DNA of 64,000 nucleotides. Origin: Cognatiluteimonas weifangensis (GTDB taxonomy: Bacteria > Pseudomonadota > Gammaproteobacteria > Xanthomonadales > Xanthomonadaceae). The position numbers and the translations under genes were made by a program. The notes beneath the pieces were generated by a model. That model worked only from the letters and a program-made list of their open reading frames with translations, was not told the DNA's origin and did no database searches. The stretch covers positions 248,001 through 312,000 of the forward strand of contig NZ_QVPD01000002.1 of assembly GCF_003416885.1 (NCBI RefSeq), read 5' to 3'. This document shows, piece after piece, positions 8,622-19,100 of this stretch; the stretch's first letter is position 1, and each line of letters begins with the position of its first letter.

Positions 8622-9062
8622 TCAGGCCAGGAACATGGTCTTGGCCAGGACCACGATCCCGACCATCAGCCCCAGCACGATGCGGTGGGTATGGCGGAAG
8701 CGGCAGGCGTCCATGCGCCCGCGCAAGCCCGCGGTCACGGCGCTGACGAACACGCCCAGCACCGCCAGCGCCAGCCCGACCTTGAGCAGCAGCAGCCAGC
8801 CGAAGGTGCTGTTGCCGACGCAGGCCAGGCCGTCGCAGCGCAAGTCGAACAGCAGCCCGCCGCTGGCGAACAGCAGCAGCACCACTACCGGCATGAAACG
8901 CCGCACCCGCGCCATCACCGCCGCCTCCAGCCGCGCCATGGTGCCGGTGTCGAAGACCTTGTGGAAGGATTCCAGCACCAGCACCTCGAAGCACACCGCG
9001 CCGACGAAGACGATGGCGCAGGCCAGGTGCAGCAGCACGATCAACGGGTACCAGTGGGCCAT
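8622..9062 (-). CDS. CopD-like four-helix membrane protein
   Basis: A 146-residue membrane protein with four hydrophobic helices (about residues 6-26, 56-74, 88-110 and 126-145). Helix 1 contains [17 protein letters not shown], the conserved histidine and glycine pattern of the CopD/DUF2269-like family, and another histidine pair lies before the last helix (RHTHRI). Such proteins are thought to bind haem or copper, but their role is unknown. The gene converges with the haemoglobin gene (13 bases apart). A perfect FNR/Anr box lies 62 bases upstream of its ATG, so expression at low oxygen is likely. The name rests on topology and motif, not on a copper-resistance context. Confidence 0.7.
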   Translation of the reverse strand: MAHWYPLIVLLHLACAIVFVGAVCFEVLVLESFHKVFDTGTMARLEAAVMARVRRFMPVVVLLLFASGGLLFDLRCDGLACVGNSTFGWLLLLKVGLALAVLGVFVSAVTAGLRGRMDACRFRHTHRIVLGLMVGIVVLAKTMFLA

Positions 9063-9123
9063 GGGCGGAAGGTCGCGCGGACGGGCGGTCGCGCCAGTAT
9101 TGCGCGCCGTTTCCGCGGACCGG

Positions 9124-9137
9124 TTGATCTGGATCAA
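9124..9137. promoter_or_regulatory. Perfect FNR/Anr box
   Basis: TTGATCTGGATCAA is an exact match to TTGAT-N4-ATCAA. It is centred 68.5 bases upstream of the CopD-like gene (-) and about 121 bases upstream of pgk (+). It could act on either, and the CopD-like gene is the closer target. Confidence 0.8.
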
Positions 9138-9251
9138 GGCAATGCGAATGATTCCCGCTCCCATCGGCATGTTGCCGCCCGCCCGCTGCTGCCCGGACAA
9201 TGGGCGGCCTTTTCCTTGTCCCGCGCCCGTGCGCGCCGTCCCGAGCCCGCC

Positions 9252-10439
9252 ATGCCCATCCTGCGAATGACCGACCTCGACCTGTCCGCGCAACGCGTGC
9301 TGATCCGCGAGGACCTCAACGTGCCGATCGAGCATGTCGACGGCCAGCCGCCCCGGATCACCTCCGAGCAGCGCCTGCTGGCGGCGCTGCCGACCCTGCG
9401 CCTGGCGCTGGAGCGCGGTGCGGCGGTGATGGTGATGTCGCACCTGGGGCGGCCGACGGAGGGCCGCTGGAGCGCGGCCGATTCGCTGGCCCCGGTCGCC
9501 GCGCGGCTGTCGCAGCTGCTGGGCCGCGAGGTGCCGCTGCTGCGCGACTACCTGGACGGCGTCGCGGTGCAGCCGGGGCAGCTGGTGCTGCTGGAAAACT
9601 GCCGCATGAACGTCGGCGAGAAGGCCGACGACGAGGCGCTGGCGAAGCGCTACGCGGCGCTGTGCGACGTGTTCGTGATGGATGCCTTCGGTACCGCGCA
9701 CCGGGCCCAGGCTTCGACCCACGGCGTGATCCGCCATGCACGCCGCGCCTGCGGCGGTCCGCTGTTGATGGCCGAACTCGACGCGCTGGGCAAGGCCCTG
9801 GAACAGCCGGCGCGGCCGCTGCTGGCGATCGTCGCCGGCTCCAAGGTCAGCACCAAGCTGGCATTGCTGTCCTCGCTGGTCGCCCGGGTCGACCAGCTGA
9901 TCGTCGGCGGCGGCATCGCCAACACTTTCCTCGCCGCGCAGGGCCACAACGTCGGCAAGTCGCTGGTGGAGACGGACCTGATCGATACAGCGCGCCGGAT
10001 CATGGCCGACGCGAAGGCGCGCGGGGCCGAGATCCCGATGCCGACCGACGTGGTGGTCGCGCCGCGTTTCGCCGCCGACGCGCCGGCGACGGTCAAGGCG
10101 GTGACGGCGGTCGGCGACGACGACATGATCCTGGACATCGGCCCGGCGACCGCGGCGCGGTACGCGCAGTTGGTCGCCGCCGCCGGCACCGTGGTCTGGA
10201 ACGGTCCGGTCGGGGTGTTCGAGTTCGACGCCTTCGGCCACGGCACCGAAACCCTGGCCCGCGCGATCGCGGCCTCGGATGCGTTCTCCATCGCTGGCGG
10301 CGGCGACACCCTGGCGGCGGTCGACAAATACGGCATCGCCGAGGCCGTGTCCTATATCTCCACCGGCGGCGGCGCGTTCCTGGAGTTCCTGGAGGGCAAG
10401 CAGCTGCCGGCGGTCGCGGCCCTGCTGGCGCGCGGCTGA
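9252..10439 (+). CDS. pgk: Phosphoglycerate kinase
   Basis: A 395-residue phosphoglycerate kinase, normal length. Family signatures in order: [11 protein letters not shown] (substrate binding, N-domain), [44 protein letters not shown] (nucleotide loop), NGPVGVFE and the C-terminal GGGDTLAAV with STGGGAFLE. The common ENVRF motif reads ENCRM here, a mild variant. The enzyme transfers phosphate from 1,3-bisphosphoglycerate to ADP. The start is the first of two nearby ATGs. The second would remove six residues. It is followed 46 bases later by pyk on the same strand. A perfect FNR box lies in its upstream region. Confidence 0.96.
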   Translation: MPILRMTDLDLSAQRVLIREDLNVPIEHVDGQPPRITSEQRLLAALPTLRLALERGAAVMVMSHLGRPTEGRWSAADSLAPVAARLSQLLGREVPLLRDYLDGVAVQPGQLVLLENCRMNVGEKADDEALAKRYAALCDVFVMDAFGTAHRAQASTHGVIRHARRACGGPLLMAELDALGKALEQPARPLLAIVAGSKVSTKLALLSSLVARVDQLIVGGGIANTFLAAQGHNVGKSLVETDLIDTARRIMADAKARGAEIPMPTDVVVAPRFAADAPATVKAVTAVGDDDMILDIGPATAARYAQLVAAAGTVVWNGPVGVFEFDAFGHGTETLARAIAASDAFSIAGGGDTLAAVDKYGIAEAVSYISTGGGAFLEFLEGKQLPAVAALLARG

Positions 10440-10485
10440 CGCGGAGATGGCGATCGCATGCGGCTGTGCTAGCGTGCCGCGTGAC

Positions 10486-11952
10486 ATGAGCGACCATCGC
10501 CGCCGCACCAGGATCCTCGCTACGCTCGGCCCGGCCACCGACCCGCCGGGCATGCTCGACGCGCTGCTGCGCGCGGGTGCGGACGTGGTGCGGCTGAACT
10601 TCTCGCACGGCGACCCGGCGGTGCAGCGCGCCCGCGCGCAGGCAGTGCGCGAGGCCGCGCAGCGGGTCGGCGTGGAGGTCGGCATCCTCGCCGACCTGCC
10701 CGGGCCGAAATTGCGCATCGGCAGCTTCGTCGACGGCCGCGTGCCGTTGCGGGCCGGCCAGCGCTTCGACCTGGTCGCGCGCGACGACGCGCCGCCCGGC
10801 GACGCGAACCAGGTCGGCATCAGTTACCTCGGCCTGCCGGGCGATGTCCGCAGCGGCGACGTGCTGCTGCTCGACGACGGCCTGGTGCAGTTGCAGGTGC
10901 AGCGGATCGAAGGCGAGCGCATCGTCACCACCGTGCTCAACGACGGCGCGCTGTCGGACCGCAAGGGCCTGAACCGGCTCGGCGGCGGCCTGTCGCTGGG
11001 CGCGCTGACCGACCGCGACCGCGAGCTGATCGGCGTGGCCGCGCAGCTCGGCGCCGACTTCATCGCGGTGTCGTTCTGCCGCAGCGCCGCCGACATGGAG
11101 GAGGCGCGCGCCATCGCCCGCGGCCACGGCAGCGACGCGGCGTTGTGCGCCAAGATCGAGCGCGCCGAGGCGATCGAGAACCTGGCCGAGATCATCGACG
11201 CCTCCGACGCGGTGATGGTCGCGCGCGGCGATCTCGGGGTGGAGATCGGCGACGCCGAGCTGCCCGGCCTGCAGAAGAAGATCATCCGCGAGTCGCTGGC
11301 GCGCAGCCGGGTGGTGATCACCGCCACGCAGATGCTGCAGTCGATGGTCGACAGCCCGATCCCGACCCGCGCCGAGGTGCTGGACGTCGCCAACGCGGTG
11401 ATCGACGGCACCGACGCGGTGATGCTGTCGCAGGAGTCGGCCGCCGGCAACTACCCGCTCAAGGCGGTCGAGGCGATGGTGCGGATCTGCATCGGCGCCG
11501 AGAAGCAGTTCGAGATGGACACCGATTTCGAGACGGCGCAGCGCGATCTGCAGCGCCCGGACCAGGCGATCGCGATGGCGGCGATGTTCCTGTCCGAGCA
11601 CATCGGCGTGCGCGCGATCGTGGCGATGACCGAATCCGGCGGCACCGCCCGCTACCTGTCGCGGTTCCGCTCCAACGTGCCGATCTTCGGCCTCTCGCGG
11701 CATCCCGGCGCACGCCGGCGGATGGCGCTGATGCGCGACGTGGTGCCGGTGGCCTTCGACAGCCGCGGCCTGGAGACCCGCGAGGCCGCACGCGAGGCGG
11801 TGAAAGCACTGTTCGATGCCGGCCTGCTGGCCGCGGGCGACCACATCGTCTTCACCAGCGGCGACCACATGGAGCAGCACGGCGCCACCAACACGCTCCG
11901 GCTGCTGCAGGTCGGGCCGGGCGGGCTGGCGCAGGGGCTGGGGGATATTTGA
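10486..11952 (+). CDS. pyk: Pyruvate kinase
   Basis: A 488-residue pyruvate kinase. It starts MSDHRRRTRILATLGPATD, as PykA-type enzymes do, with NFSHG, the B-domain region (LADLPGPKLRIG at its border), CAKIER containing the catalytic lysine, and MVARGDLGVEIG followed by ATQMLQSM. It converts phosphoenolpyruvate and ADP to pyruvate and ATP. Length fits the ~480-residue bacterial type. An in-frame ATG 13 codons upstream would add a cysteine-rich leader with no family match and was rejected. The gene follows pgk closely and probably shares its transcript. No terminator is visible in the 166 bases before fba. Confidence 0.96.
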   Translation: MSDHRRRTRILATLGPATDPPGMLDALLRAGADVVRLNFSHGDPAVQRARAQAVREAAQRVGVEVGILADLPGPKLRIGSFVDGRVPLRAGQRFDLVARDDAPPGDANQVGISYLGLPGDVRSGDVLLLDDGLVQLQVQRIEGERIVTTVLNDGALSDRKGLNRLGGGLSLGALTDRDRELIGVAAQLGADFIAVSFCRSAADMEEARAIARGHGSDAALCAKIERAEAIENLAEIIDASDAVMVARGDLGVEIGDAELPGLQKKIIRESLARSRVVITATQMLQSMVDSPIPTRAEVLDVANAVIDGTDAVMLSQESAAGNYPLKAVEAMVRICIGAEKQFEMDTDFETAQRDLQRPDQAIAMAAMFLSEHIGVRAIVAMTESGGTARYLSRFRSNVPIFGLSRHPGARRRMALMRDVVPVAFDSRGLETREAAREAVKALFDAGLLAAGDHIVFTSGDHMEQHGATNTLRLLQVGPGGLAQGLGDI

Positions 11953-12080
11953 CCCTTGCGGGCAGCTCTGTCGTTAGGTCAGGGGTGTCCGGATAAACCG
12001 CAAACCTGAGGCCGTCGCGCAAGGCCGTAGATTTGCCTTAAGTTCCTGTTTCGCAATGGTCTTTCACTGCCTTCATTGGC

Positions 12081-12086
12081 TATAAT
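12081..12086 (+). promoter_or_regulatory. Sigma-70 -10 element before fba
   Basis: A perfect TATAAT hexamer stands 32 bases upstream of the fba start codon, in an unusually AT-rich 60-base island. No good TTGACA lies at 16-18 bases upstream, so the -35 element is weak or recognition depends on other contacts. This is the best housekeeping promoter sequence I see in the glycolysis region. Confidence 0.6.
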
Positions 12087-12118
12087 CGCCCGTTGCCGCC
12101 ACCTCCCAGGACCCTTCC

Positions 12119-13129
12119 ATGAGCATCGAACAGCTTGCCGAAACCGCCCGGGCGATGGTCGCCGCGGGCAAGGGCATCATCGCCATCGACGAATCCACCG
12201 GCACCATCGCCAAGCGCTTCGCCGCCGTGGGCGTGGAGAACACCGAGGAAAATCGCCGCGCCTACCGCGAGATGCTGCTGACCACGCCCGGCCTGGGCGA
12301 GCACATTTCCGGTGCGATCCTGTTCGACGAGACCCTGCGCCAGTCGACCAAGGACGGCGTGCCGTTCGCCAGGGTGATGCAGGACAACGGCATCATCCCC
12401 GGGATCAAGGTCGACAAGGGCACGCACGCGCTGGCCGGCTTCCCGGGCGAGGTGGTCACCGAGGGCCTGGACGGGCTGCGCGAGCGCCTGAAGGAGTACT
12501 ACGGCCTCGGCGCGCGTTTCGCCAAGTGGCGCGCGGTGATCAACATCGGCGAGGACATCCCCTCGGGCACCTGCATCGAGGCCAACGCGCACGCGCTGGC
12601 GCGCTATGCGGCGCTGTGCCAGGAACAGGGCCTGGTGCCGATGGTGGAACCGGAAGTGCTGATGGACGGCGACCACGACATCGAGACCTGCTACGAGGTC
12701 ACCGAAGTCACCCTGCGCGCGCTGTTCGACGCGCTGTACAACCAGAACGTGATGCTGGAAGGCACGATCCTGAAGGCGTCGATGGTCGTGTCGGGCAAGG
12801 ATTGCGCCGAGCAGGCTTCGGTGGACGAGGTCGCCGAATCCACCCTGATGTGCCTGAAGACGGCGGTGCCGGCGATCCTGCCGGGCATCGTGTTCCTGTC
12901 CGGTGGCCAGAGCGACGCCGATGCGACCGCGCATCTGGACGCGATCAACCGCATGGGCCCCAATCCGTGGCCGCTGAGCTTCAGCTACGGCCGTGCGATG
13001 CAGTCCGCGGCGCTGAAGATCTGGGCGCAGGATCCGGCCAACAACGTCGCCAAGGCGCAGGCGATGGTCCACGCGCGCGCCCGCGACAACGGTCTGGCGG
13101 CGCTGGGGCGCTGGTCGCAGGCCGCCTGA
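12119..13129 (+). CDS. fba: Class I fructose-bisphosphate aldolase
   Basis: A 336-residue class I (Schiff-base) aldolase of the animal/plant-like type. Signatures are GIIAIDESTGTIAKRF near the N-terminus, KWRAVINIG, VEPEVLMDGDHDI, EGTILKASMV with the Schiff-base lysine, and FLSGGQSDADAT. It cleaves fructose-1,6-bisphosphate without a metal. Many bacteria carry only the class II zinc enzyme, but class I is common in Xanthomonadaceae. It has its own promoter-like TATAAT, so it may be transcribed apart from pgk-pyk. A strong hairpin lies 20 bases after the stop. Confidence 0.96.
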   Translation: MSIEQLAETARAMVAAGKGIIAIDESTGTIAKRFAAVGVENTEENRRAYREMLLTTPGLGEHISGAILFDETLRQSTKDGVPFARVMQDNGIIPGIKVDKGTHALAGFPGEVVTEGLDGLRERLKEYYGLGARFAKWRAVINIGEDIPSGTCIEANAHALARYAALCQEQGLVPMVEPEVLMDGDHDIETCYEVTEVTLRALFDALYNQNVMLEGTILKASMVVSGKDCAEQASVDEVAESTLMCLKTAVPAILPGIVFLSGGQSDADATAHLDAINRMGPNPWPLSFSYGRAMQSAALKIWAQDPANNVAKAQAMVHARARDNGLAALGRWSQAA

Positions 13130-13149
13130 GCCGCACGGCAAGGGGTTCC

Positions 13150-13173
13150 GGGAGCCGGCGCGAGCCGGCTCCC
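13150..13173. terminator. Strong GC hairpin between fba and cysK
   Basis: A perfect 10-base-pair inverted repeat (GGGAGCCGGC ... GCCGGCTCCC) closed by a GCGA tetraloop of the GNRA type. It lies between two convergent genes. No T-run follows on either strand, so a factor-assisted terminator or an mRNA 3'-end stabiliser is more likely than a classical intrinsic terminator. Confidence 0.6.
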
Positions 13174-13214
13174 GCGCGCTTGCGCGCCGGCTCTGTCCGG
13201 ACGGCTCGCCCGGG

Positions 13215-14171
13215 CTACAGACCCGCGAGCCAGGTGTCGTCCGAGCCCTCGATCACGTCCTCGAACAGGAACGTGGACAAGTAGCGCTCGCCGGTATCGG
13301 GCAGCATCGCCAGGATCACGTCGCCGTCGCGCGCGGCTTTCGCCACTTCCAGCGCCGCGGCGACGGTGGCGCCCGCAGACAGGCCGGCGAAGATGCCTTC
13401 CTCGCGCGCCAGCCGGCGCGCGGTGTCGCGGGCGAGGGTGTCGTCGATCTTGACGATGTCGCCGACCAGCGCGCGGTCGAGCACCGCCGGGATGAAGTCC
13501 GGCGTCCAGCCCTGGATCTTGTGCGGGGTGAACGGCTCGCCGCTGAGCAGTGCGGCGCCGGCCGGCTCGCAGGTGGTGACCTTGACCTGCGGCCGCGCCG
13601 CCCGCAGCACCTCGGCCACGCCGGTGAGGGTGCCGCCGGTGCCCCAGCCGCTGACGAAATGGTCCAGCCGGCGCCCGGCGAAGTCGCGCAGGATTTCCGC
13701 CGCCGTGGTTTCGCGGTGGTAGGCCGGGTTGGCCGGATTCTCGAACTGGCGGGCGAGGAACCAGCTATGCTCGCGGGCCAGTTGCTCGGCCTTGCGCACC
13801 ATGCCGGTACCGCGCTCGGCCGCGGGCGTGAGGATCACCCGGGCGCCGTAGGCGCGCATCAGCTTGCGACGCTCGACCGAGAAGCTGTCGCTCATCACCG
13901 CCACGAAGCCGTAACCGCGTGCCGCGCAGACCATGGCCAGGGCGATGCCGGTGTTGCCGGAGGTCGCCTCGATCACGGTGTCGCCCGGCCGCAGCAGGCC
14001 GCGCGCCTCGGCGTCGAGAATGATCGCCAGCGCCAGGCGATCCTTGACCGAACCGCCCGGATTGAATGCCTCGACCTTGGCATAGAGCGCGATGCCGGGC
14101 GGGGCGAGCCGCTGCAGGCGTACGACCGGCGTGCGACCGATGGTGTCGAGGATGCTGTCGTGGATGGCCAT
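13215..14171 (-). CDS. cysK: Cysteine synthase A (O-acetylserine sulfhydrylase)
   Basis: A 318-residue PLP enzyme. It starts MAIHDSILDTIGRTPVVRL, with the PLP lysine (Lys43) in NPGGSVKDR, the substrate loop TSGNTG, the glycine-rich phosphate-binding loop GWGTGGTLTG and C-terminal GLSAGATVAAAL. It makes cysteine from O-acetylserine and sulfide. The length and the EAFNPGGSVKDR context favour CysK over CysM, but the two cannot be separated with certainty by eye. The gene converges with fba and stands alone. The 237 bases upstream hold no feature I can name. Confidence 0.94.
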   Translation of the reverse strand: MAIHDSILDTIGRTPVVRLQRLAPPGIALYAKVEAFNPGGSVKDRLALAIILDAEARGLLRPGDTVIEATSGNTGIALAMVCAARGYGFVAVMSDSFSVERRKLMRAYGARVILTPAAERGTGMVRKAEQLAREHSWFLARQFENPANPAYHRETTAAEILRDFAGRRLDHFVSGWGTGGTLTGVAEVLRAARPQVKVTTCEPAGAALLSGEPFTPHKIQGWTPDFIPAVLDRALVGDIVKIDDTLARDTARRLAREEGIFAGLSAGATVAAALEVAKAARDGDVILAMLPDTGERYLSTFLFEDVIEGSDDTWLAGL

Positions 14172-14408
14172 GGGGGGCTGCCTGGACGCGGGAGGGCCGA
14201 GTGTACTGCCGGCCGGGTGGCGCGCTGGTGGGGCCTGAATGCGCGCCGCTGCAGGACGTAGCCCAACGCAAGGTGAAGGGAGTGTGACGCAATCCAGGAC
14301 GTGGCCGCCGCAAGCGTCGAGAATCGAACTCCAGAATCGGTGTGCCGGGGTCGGCGTCGGGAATCGGCGCCGAAAACCGGTGCCACGCGCCACGGTCCGC
14401 TTGCCGCC

Positions 14409-14942
14409 ATGCAACCTCGCATCACCTCCGCCAACATCGAGCGCCTGCGCGCCGCGGTCGATACTGCCACCCGCCTGCATCGCCTCGGCCTGCTGCTGTT
14501 CTTCGCCGCCTGCGTGCTGGTGACCTGGCCCGCTGCGCAGCTGCCGGCGTGGCTGCCGCAGGCCGGCCTGGCCGCGACCTTGCTCGCCTTCGCCTGCAAG
14601 GCGCTGGCGACGCGCCGCGAAATCCGCCTGCTGCGGCGGCTGGGGCGGATCATGGCGCTGCCGTACCGGCGCGCAGCCGCCGGCAACGACCACGGCGCCT
14701 GGAGCGCGATCCGCAGCTACGTGGCCGCCTCGATCGTGCTCACGGTGGCCGCGGCGCTGGCCCCGAGCATGCTCGCCGCGCTCGGCGAGACCCTGCTGTC
14801 CAACCTGGTGGCGATGCTGTGCGTGGCGGCGCTGGTGCTGCAGTCCTTCGACAATCCGCAGCGCATGCACAGCCGCATCCTGCAGATCTGCCGCAGCCGC
14901 CTGGATCCGCACGCCGACGCGGACGACGTGCTCGCGGCGTGA
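14409..14942 (+). CDS. Hypothetical membrane protein with four hydrophobic segments
   Basis: A 177-residue protein I do not recognise. It has two hydrophobic segments at about 25-45 and 50-65, a basic stretch (ATRREIRLLRRLGRIM), then two more at about 105-122 and 127-145, and ends in a polar tail rich in Asp and Ala. No catalytic motif is visible. It starts at an ATG 13 bases downstream of a stretch with no clear Shine-Dalgarno sequence. It lies between cysK (divergent) and the RND membrane-fusion gene 125 bases downstream on the same strand. Codon usage resembles the neighbours, so it is likely a real gene. No function is inferred. Confidence 0.65.
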   Translation: MQPRITSANIERLRAAVDTATRLHRLGLLLFFAACVLVTWPAAQLPAWLPQAGLAATLLAFACKALATRREIRLLRRLGRIMALPYRRAAAGNDHGAWSAIRSYVAASIVLTVAAALAPSMLAALGETLLSNLVAMLCVAALVLQSFDNPQRMHSRILQICRSRLDPHADADDVLAA

Positions 14943-15067
14943 GCCGCGCCGGCGCGTGCAACGCCCGGGCAGGCGTCCGGTTGACCGTCCCGGCGTGGCC
15001 CCGATGGCAGGGGCGAGGGGTGCCGGAGGCCGCTAGACTGGGGCGTTTCCCGCTCCTGCCCGGCACG

Positions 15068-16129
15068 ATGCCCAGACTGTCCGCCGCCTGCGCCCTGCTC
15101 AGCCTTGCCCTCGCCGCCTGCGGCGCGGCGCCCACGCCGCCCGCCGATGCCGGCGCGCCCGTACCCGTCACCATCGCCACGGTGCGGCTGCAGCCGTTCC
15201 AGGACAGCCTGCAGGCCCCCGGGACCGCGCAGGCGCGCGAGTCGGTGACGATCACCGCCAAGGTCAGCGAGACGGTGCAGCGGGTGCATTTCGACAGCGG
15301 CGACCGGATTGCCGCCGGCGCGCCGCTGGTGACGCTCAGCGGCCAGCAGCAACGCGCCGCGCTGGCCGAGGCCCAGGCCGCCGCCAGCGAGGCCGAACGA
15401 CTGCTGCAGCGCCAGCAGGAGCTGGCCGCGCAGCAATTGATCGCGCACTCGGCCCTGGATGCGCAGCGCGCCACCCGCGACGCGGCCAATGCGCGGGTCG
15501 CGCAGATTCGCGCACAACTGGCCGACCGGGTGGTGCGCGCGCCGTTCGCCGGGATGCTGGGCCTGCGCCAGGTCAGTCCCGGAGCGCTGGTCACGCCGGG
15601 CACCGCGATCGCCACCCTCGACGATCTGGACCGCATGTACGTGGACTTCCCGGTGCCGGAGACGCGATTGGGCGACATCGCCCGCGGGCAGCGGGTCGAA
15701 GGCCGGATCGCCGCCATGCCGGGGCGCAGCTTCGCAGGCAGCGTGGAGACCGTGGACACGCGCATCGACCCCGGGACCCGGGCGGCCACCGTGCGCGCGG
15801 CGTTCGCCAACCCCGACCATGCGCTGCGTCCGGGGATGCTGGTGCAGGTGCGCGTCCTGCTGCCCGTGCGCGAGGCGCTGCTGGTGCCGGAAATCGCCAT
15901 CGTCCAGGTCGGGCAGACCTCGTTCGTGTGGCGGGTGCGGACGGACGGCCGGGTCGAGCAGGCGCAGGTCGCGATCGGCAGCCGCAGCGCCGGCAAGGCC
16001 GAGATCACCCGCGGACTGCATGCCGGCGAGCGGATCGTGGTCGACGGTACCGGCAAGCTGCGTGCGGGCGACCGCGTGGCCGCTGCCGGGACCGCGCCGG
16101 TTGCGGCCGCGGTTGCCGGCAAGGATTGA
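15068..16129 (+). CDS. RND efflux membrane-fusion (periplasmic adaptor) lipoprotein
   Basis: A 353-residue adaptor. The signal peptide ends in a lipobox (ALAACG), so the mature protein is lipid-anchored in the inner membrane and faces the periplasm. A lipoyl/barrel-sandwich half (ITAKVSETVQRVHFDSGDRIAAG), an alpha-hairpin (about residues 95-155), the second lipoyl half (VVRAPFAGMLGLRQVSPGALV), and beta-barrel and membrane-proximal domains follow in the usual order. It connects the RND pump to an outer-membrane channel. The RND gene begins 3 bases after its stop. There is no TolC-type gene in the operon, so the channel must come from elsewhere. Confidence 0.94.
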   Translation: MPRLSAACALLSLALAACGAAPTPPADAGAPVPVTIATVRLQPFQDSLQAPGTAQARESVTITAKVSETVQRVHFDSGDRIAAGAPLVTLSGQQQRAALAEAQAAASEAERLLQRQQELAAQQLIAHSALDAQRATRDAANARVAQIRAQLADRVVRAPFAGMLGLRQVSPGALVTPGTAIATLDDLDRMYVDFPVPETRLGDIARGQRVEGRIAAMPGRSFAGSVETVDTRIDPGTRAATVRAAFANPDHALRPGMLVQVRVLLPVREALLVPEIAIVQVGQTSFVWRVRTDGRVEQAQVAIGSRSAGKAEITRGLHAGERIVVDGTGKLRAGDRVAAAGTAPVAAAVAGKD

Positions 16130-16132
16130 GCG

Positions 16133-19100
16133 ATGACGCTGTCCGACATCTCGATCCAGCGGCCGGTGTTCGCCACCGTGATGAGCCTGCTGCTGATCGT
16201 GCTCGGCATCATGGCGTACTCGCGGCTGACCCTGCGCGAGTTGCCGGCGATCGACCCGCCGATCGTGTCGGTGGACGTGAGCTATCCCGGCGCCTCGGCG
16301 GCGGTGGTCGAGACCCGCATCACCCAGGTGCTGGAGGACGCGCTGGCCGGCATCGAGGGCATCGAGACGCTGCAGTCGCGCAGCGTCAACGGGCGCTCGT
16401 CGGTGACCCTGGAGTTCACCCTCAACCGCGACATCGAGGCCGCCGCCAACGACGTGCGCGACGCCATCAGCGGCGTCGCCGACCGCCTGCCGGACGAGGC
16501 CGACCCGCCGGAGGTGGAGAAGGCCGACAGCGACTCGGACACCATCATCTGGCTCAACATGAGCTCGACCACGATGGACACGCTGCAGCTGTCGGACTAC
16601 GCCGACCGCTACGTCGTGGACCGCCTGTCGAGCATGGACGGCGTGGCCCAGGTGCGCATCGGCGGCCGCCAGCGCTACGCGATGCGGATCTGGCTGGATC
16701 GCGACGCGATGGCCGCGCGCGGCATCACCGCCGGCGACATCGAGGACGCGCTGCGCGCCGAGAACGTCGAGCTGCCCGCCGGGCGGATCGAATCGCAGGA
16801 CCGCGACTTCACCCTTCGGGTGGAGCGCGGCTACCAGTCGCCGCCCGACTTTGCCGCCATCCCGCTGCGCAAGGGCGCGGACGGCTACGTCGTGCGCCTG
16901 GGCGACGTGGCCAAGGTCGAGCTCGCCTCCGCCGAACGACGCGCCTACTACCACAGCAACGGCACCCCCAACATCGGCCTCGGCATCATCAAGACCTCGA
17001 CCGCGAACGCGCTGGACGTCGCGCACGCGGCGCGGGCGATGGCGACCGAGATCCAGAAGTCGCTGCCGGAAGGCACCGACATCTTCGTCGCCTTCGACGA
17101 CACCGTGTTCATCGAGGCCTCGATCGAACGCGTGCAGGCGACGCTGCTAGAGGCCATCGCGCTGGTGCTGCTGGTGATCTGGCTGTTCCTCGGCAGCTTC
17201 CGCGCGGCGATGATCCCGGCGCTCACCGTCCCGGTGTGCCTGCTCGCGGCGTTCATCCCGCTGTACCTGTTCGGCTACTCGATCAACCTGCTGACCCTGC
17301 TGGCGCTGGTGCTGTCGATCGGCCTGGTGGTGGACGACGCGATCGTGGTGCTGGAGAACATCCAGCGCCGCGTCGACCTGGGCGAGCCGCGGCTGCTGGC
17401 GGCGGTGCGCGGCACCCGCCAGGTGGCGTTCGCGGTGATCGCCACGACCACGGTACTGGTGGCGGTGTTCCTGCCGGTCGGTTTCATGGAGGGCAATACC
17501 GGGCGGTTGTTCCGCGAGCTGTCGGTGGCGCTCGCCGGCGCGGTCGCGCTGTCGGCCTTCGTCGCGCTGACCCTGACGCCAATGATGTCGTCCAAGCTGC
17601 TGCGCCCGCACAAGGACGAGAAGGCGAGCCGCCTGCACCGCTGGGTCAACGGCCGGCTGGATTGGCTGGCGACGCGTTACCGCGGCGCGCTGCAGCGGAC
17701 GATCGGCAAGGTCTGGCTGGTCGGCGCGCTGATGCTCGCCGCCGGCGTGGCCAGCGTGGCGCTGTTCAAGCTGGTGCCGTCGGAGCTGGCGCCGGCCGAG
17801 GACCGCGGCGTGTTCTTCGTCTCGATCATGGGGCCGGAAGGCGCCGGTTACGACTACACCGTGGGCCAGGTCAAGCAGGTCGAGCGGATCTTCGCCCAGC
17901 GCGTGGGCGAGGGCGGGCCGATCCTGCGCTACAACAGCCGCGTGCCCGGCGGCTGGGGCGCCAGCGAGGAGATGCATACCGGCAGCGTCACCGTCTTCCT
18001 CAAGGACTGGACGGAGCGCACGCAGAGCACGGCCGAGGTGGCCGAGTCGCTGCGCCGCGACCTCGGCCGGCTGCCCGGCGTGCGCGCGCAGCCGCGCGTG
18101 GGCGGCGGCCTGGTCGGCAGCCGCGGGCAGCCGATCCAGATCGTGCTCGGCGGCCCGGAGTACGGCGAGATCGCGCGCTGGCGCGACATCGTCATGCGGA
18201 AGATGGAAGGCAATCCGGGTTTCTTCTCGGTGGATTCCGACTACAAGGAGACCCGCCCGCAGATGCGGGTGCGGATCGACCGCCAGCGCGCGTCCGACCT
18301 CGGCGTCAGCGTGTCCGAGATCGGACGCACGCTGGAGACGATGATGGGCAGCCGCCAGGTCACCACCTTCGTGCAGGAGGGCGAGGAGTACGACGTGCTG
18401 GTCCAGGCCGGCCGCGCCGGCCGCGCCGACCCGGCCGGGCTCGAGGCGATCCAGGTGCGCGCGCGCAACGGCGAGCTGGTGCCGCTCTCGAACCTGGTCA
18501 CCCTCAGCGAACTCGCCGAGCCCGGCACGCTCAACCGCTTCAACCGCCTGCGCGCAATCACCATCAGCGCGGGCCTGGCGCCCGGCTACACGATGGGCGA
18601 GGCGCTGGCCTTCCTCGACGGCGTGGTCCGCACCGAGCTGCCCGACTACGCGCAGACGGACTGGAAGGGCGAGTCGCGCGAGTACCAAAAGGCCGGCAGC
18701 GCGGTGCTGCTGACCTTCGCGCTGGCGCTGCTGGTGGTGTACCTGGTGCTGGCGGCGCAGTTCGAGAGCTTCGTCCATCCGTTCGTGATCATGCTGACGG
18801 TGCCGCTGGGGGTGCTCGGCGCGCTGCTCGGGCTGTGGCTCACCGGCGGCACGCTCAACCTGTTCTCGCAAATCGGCATCGTGATGCTGGTCGGCCTCGC
18901 CGCGAAGAACGGCATCCTGATCGTCGAGTTCGCCAACCAGCTGCGCGACGCCGGCCGCAGCGTGCGCGAGGCGATCGTCGAGTCGGCCGGCGTGCGCCTG
19001 CGGCCGATCCTGATGACCTCGATCGCGACCATGGTCGGCGCGGTGCCGCTGGTCGCCGCCGGCGGCCCGGGCTCGGCCAGCCGCGCGACGATCGGCGTGG

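Noticed and set aside
13174..13214. A second GC-rich inverted repeat (GCGCGC-TT-GCGCGC) after the fba hairpin
   Set aside because: It is short and lacks a T-run, so it adds nothing beyond the stronger hairpin next to it.
14172..14408. A tRNA-like 3' end (AATCGAACTCC) in the cysK upstream region
   Set aside because: No acceptor stem, anticodon or D arm can be formed around it.
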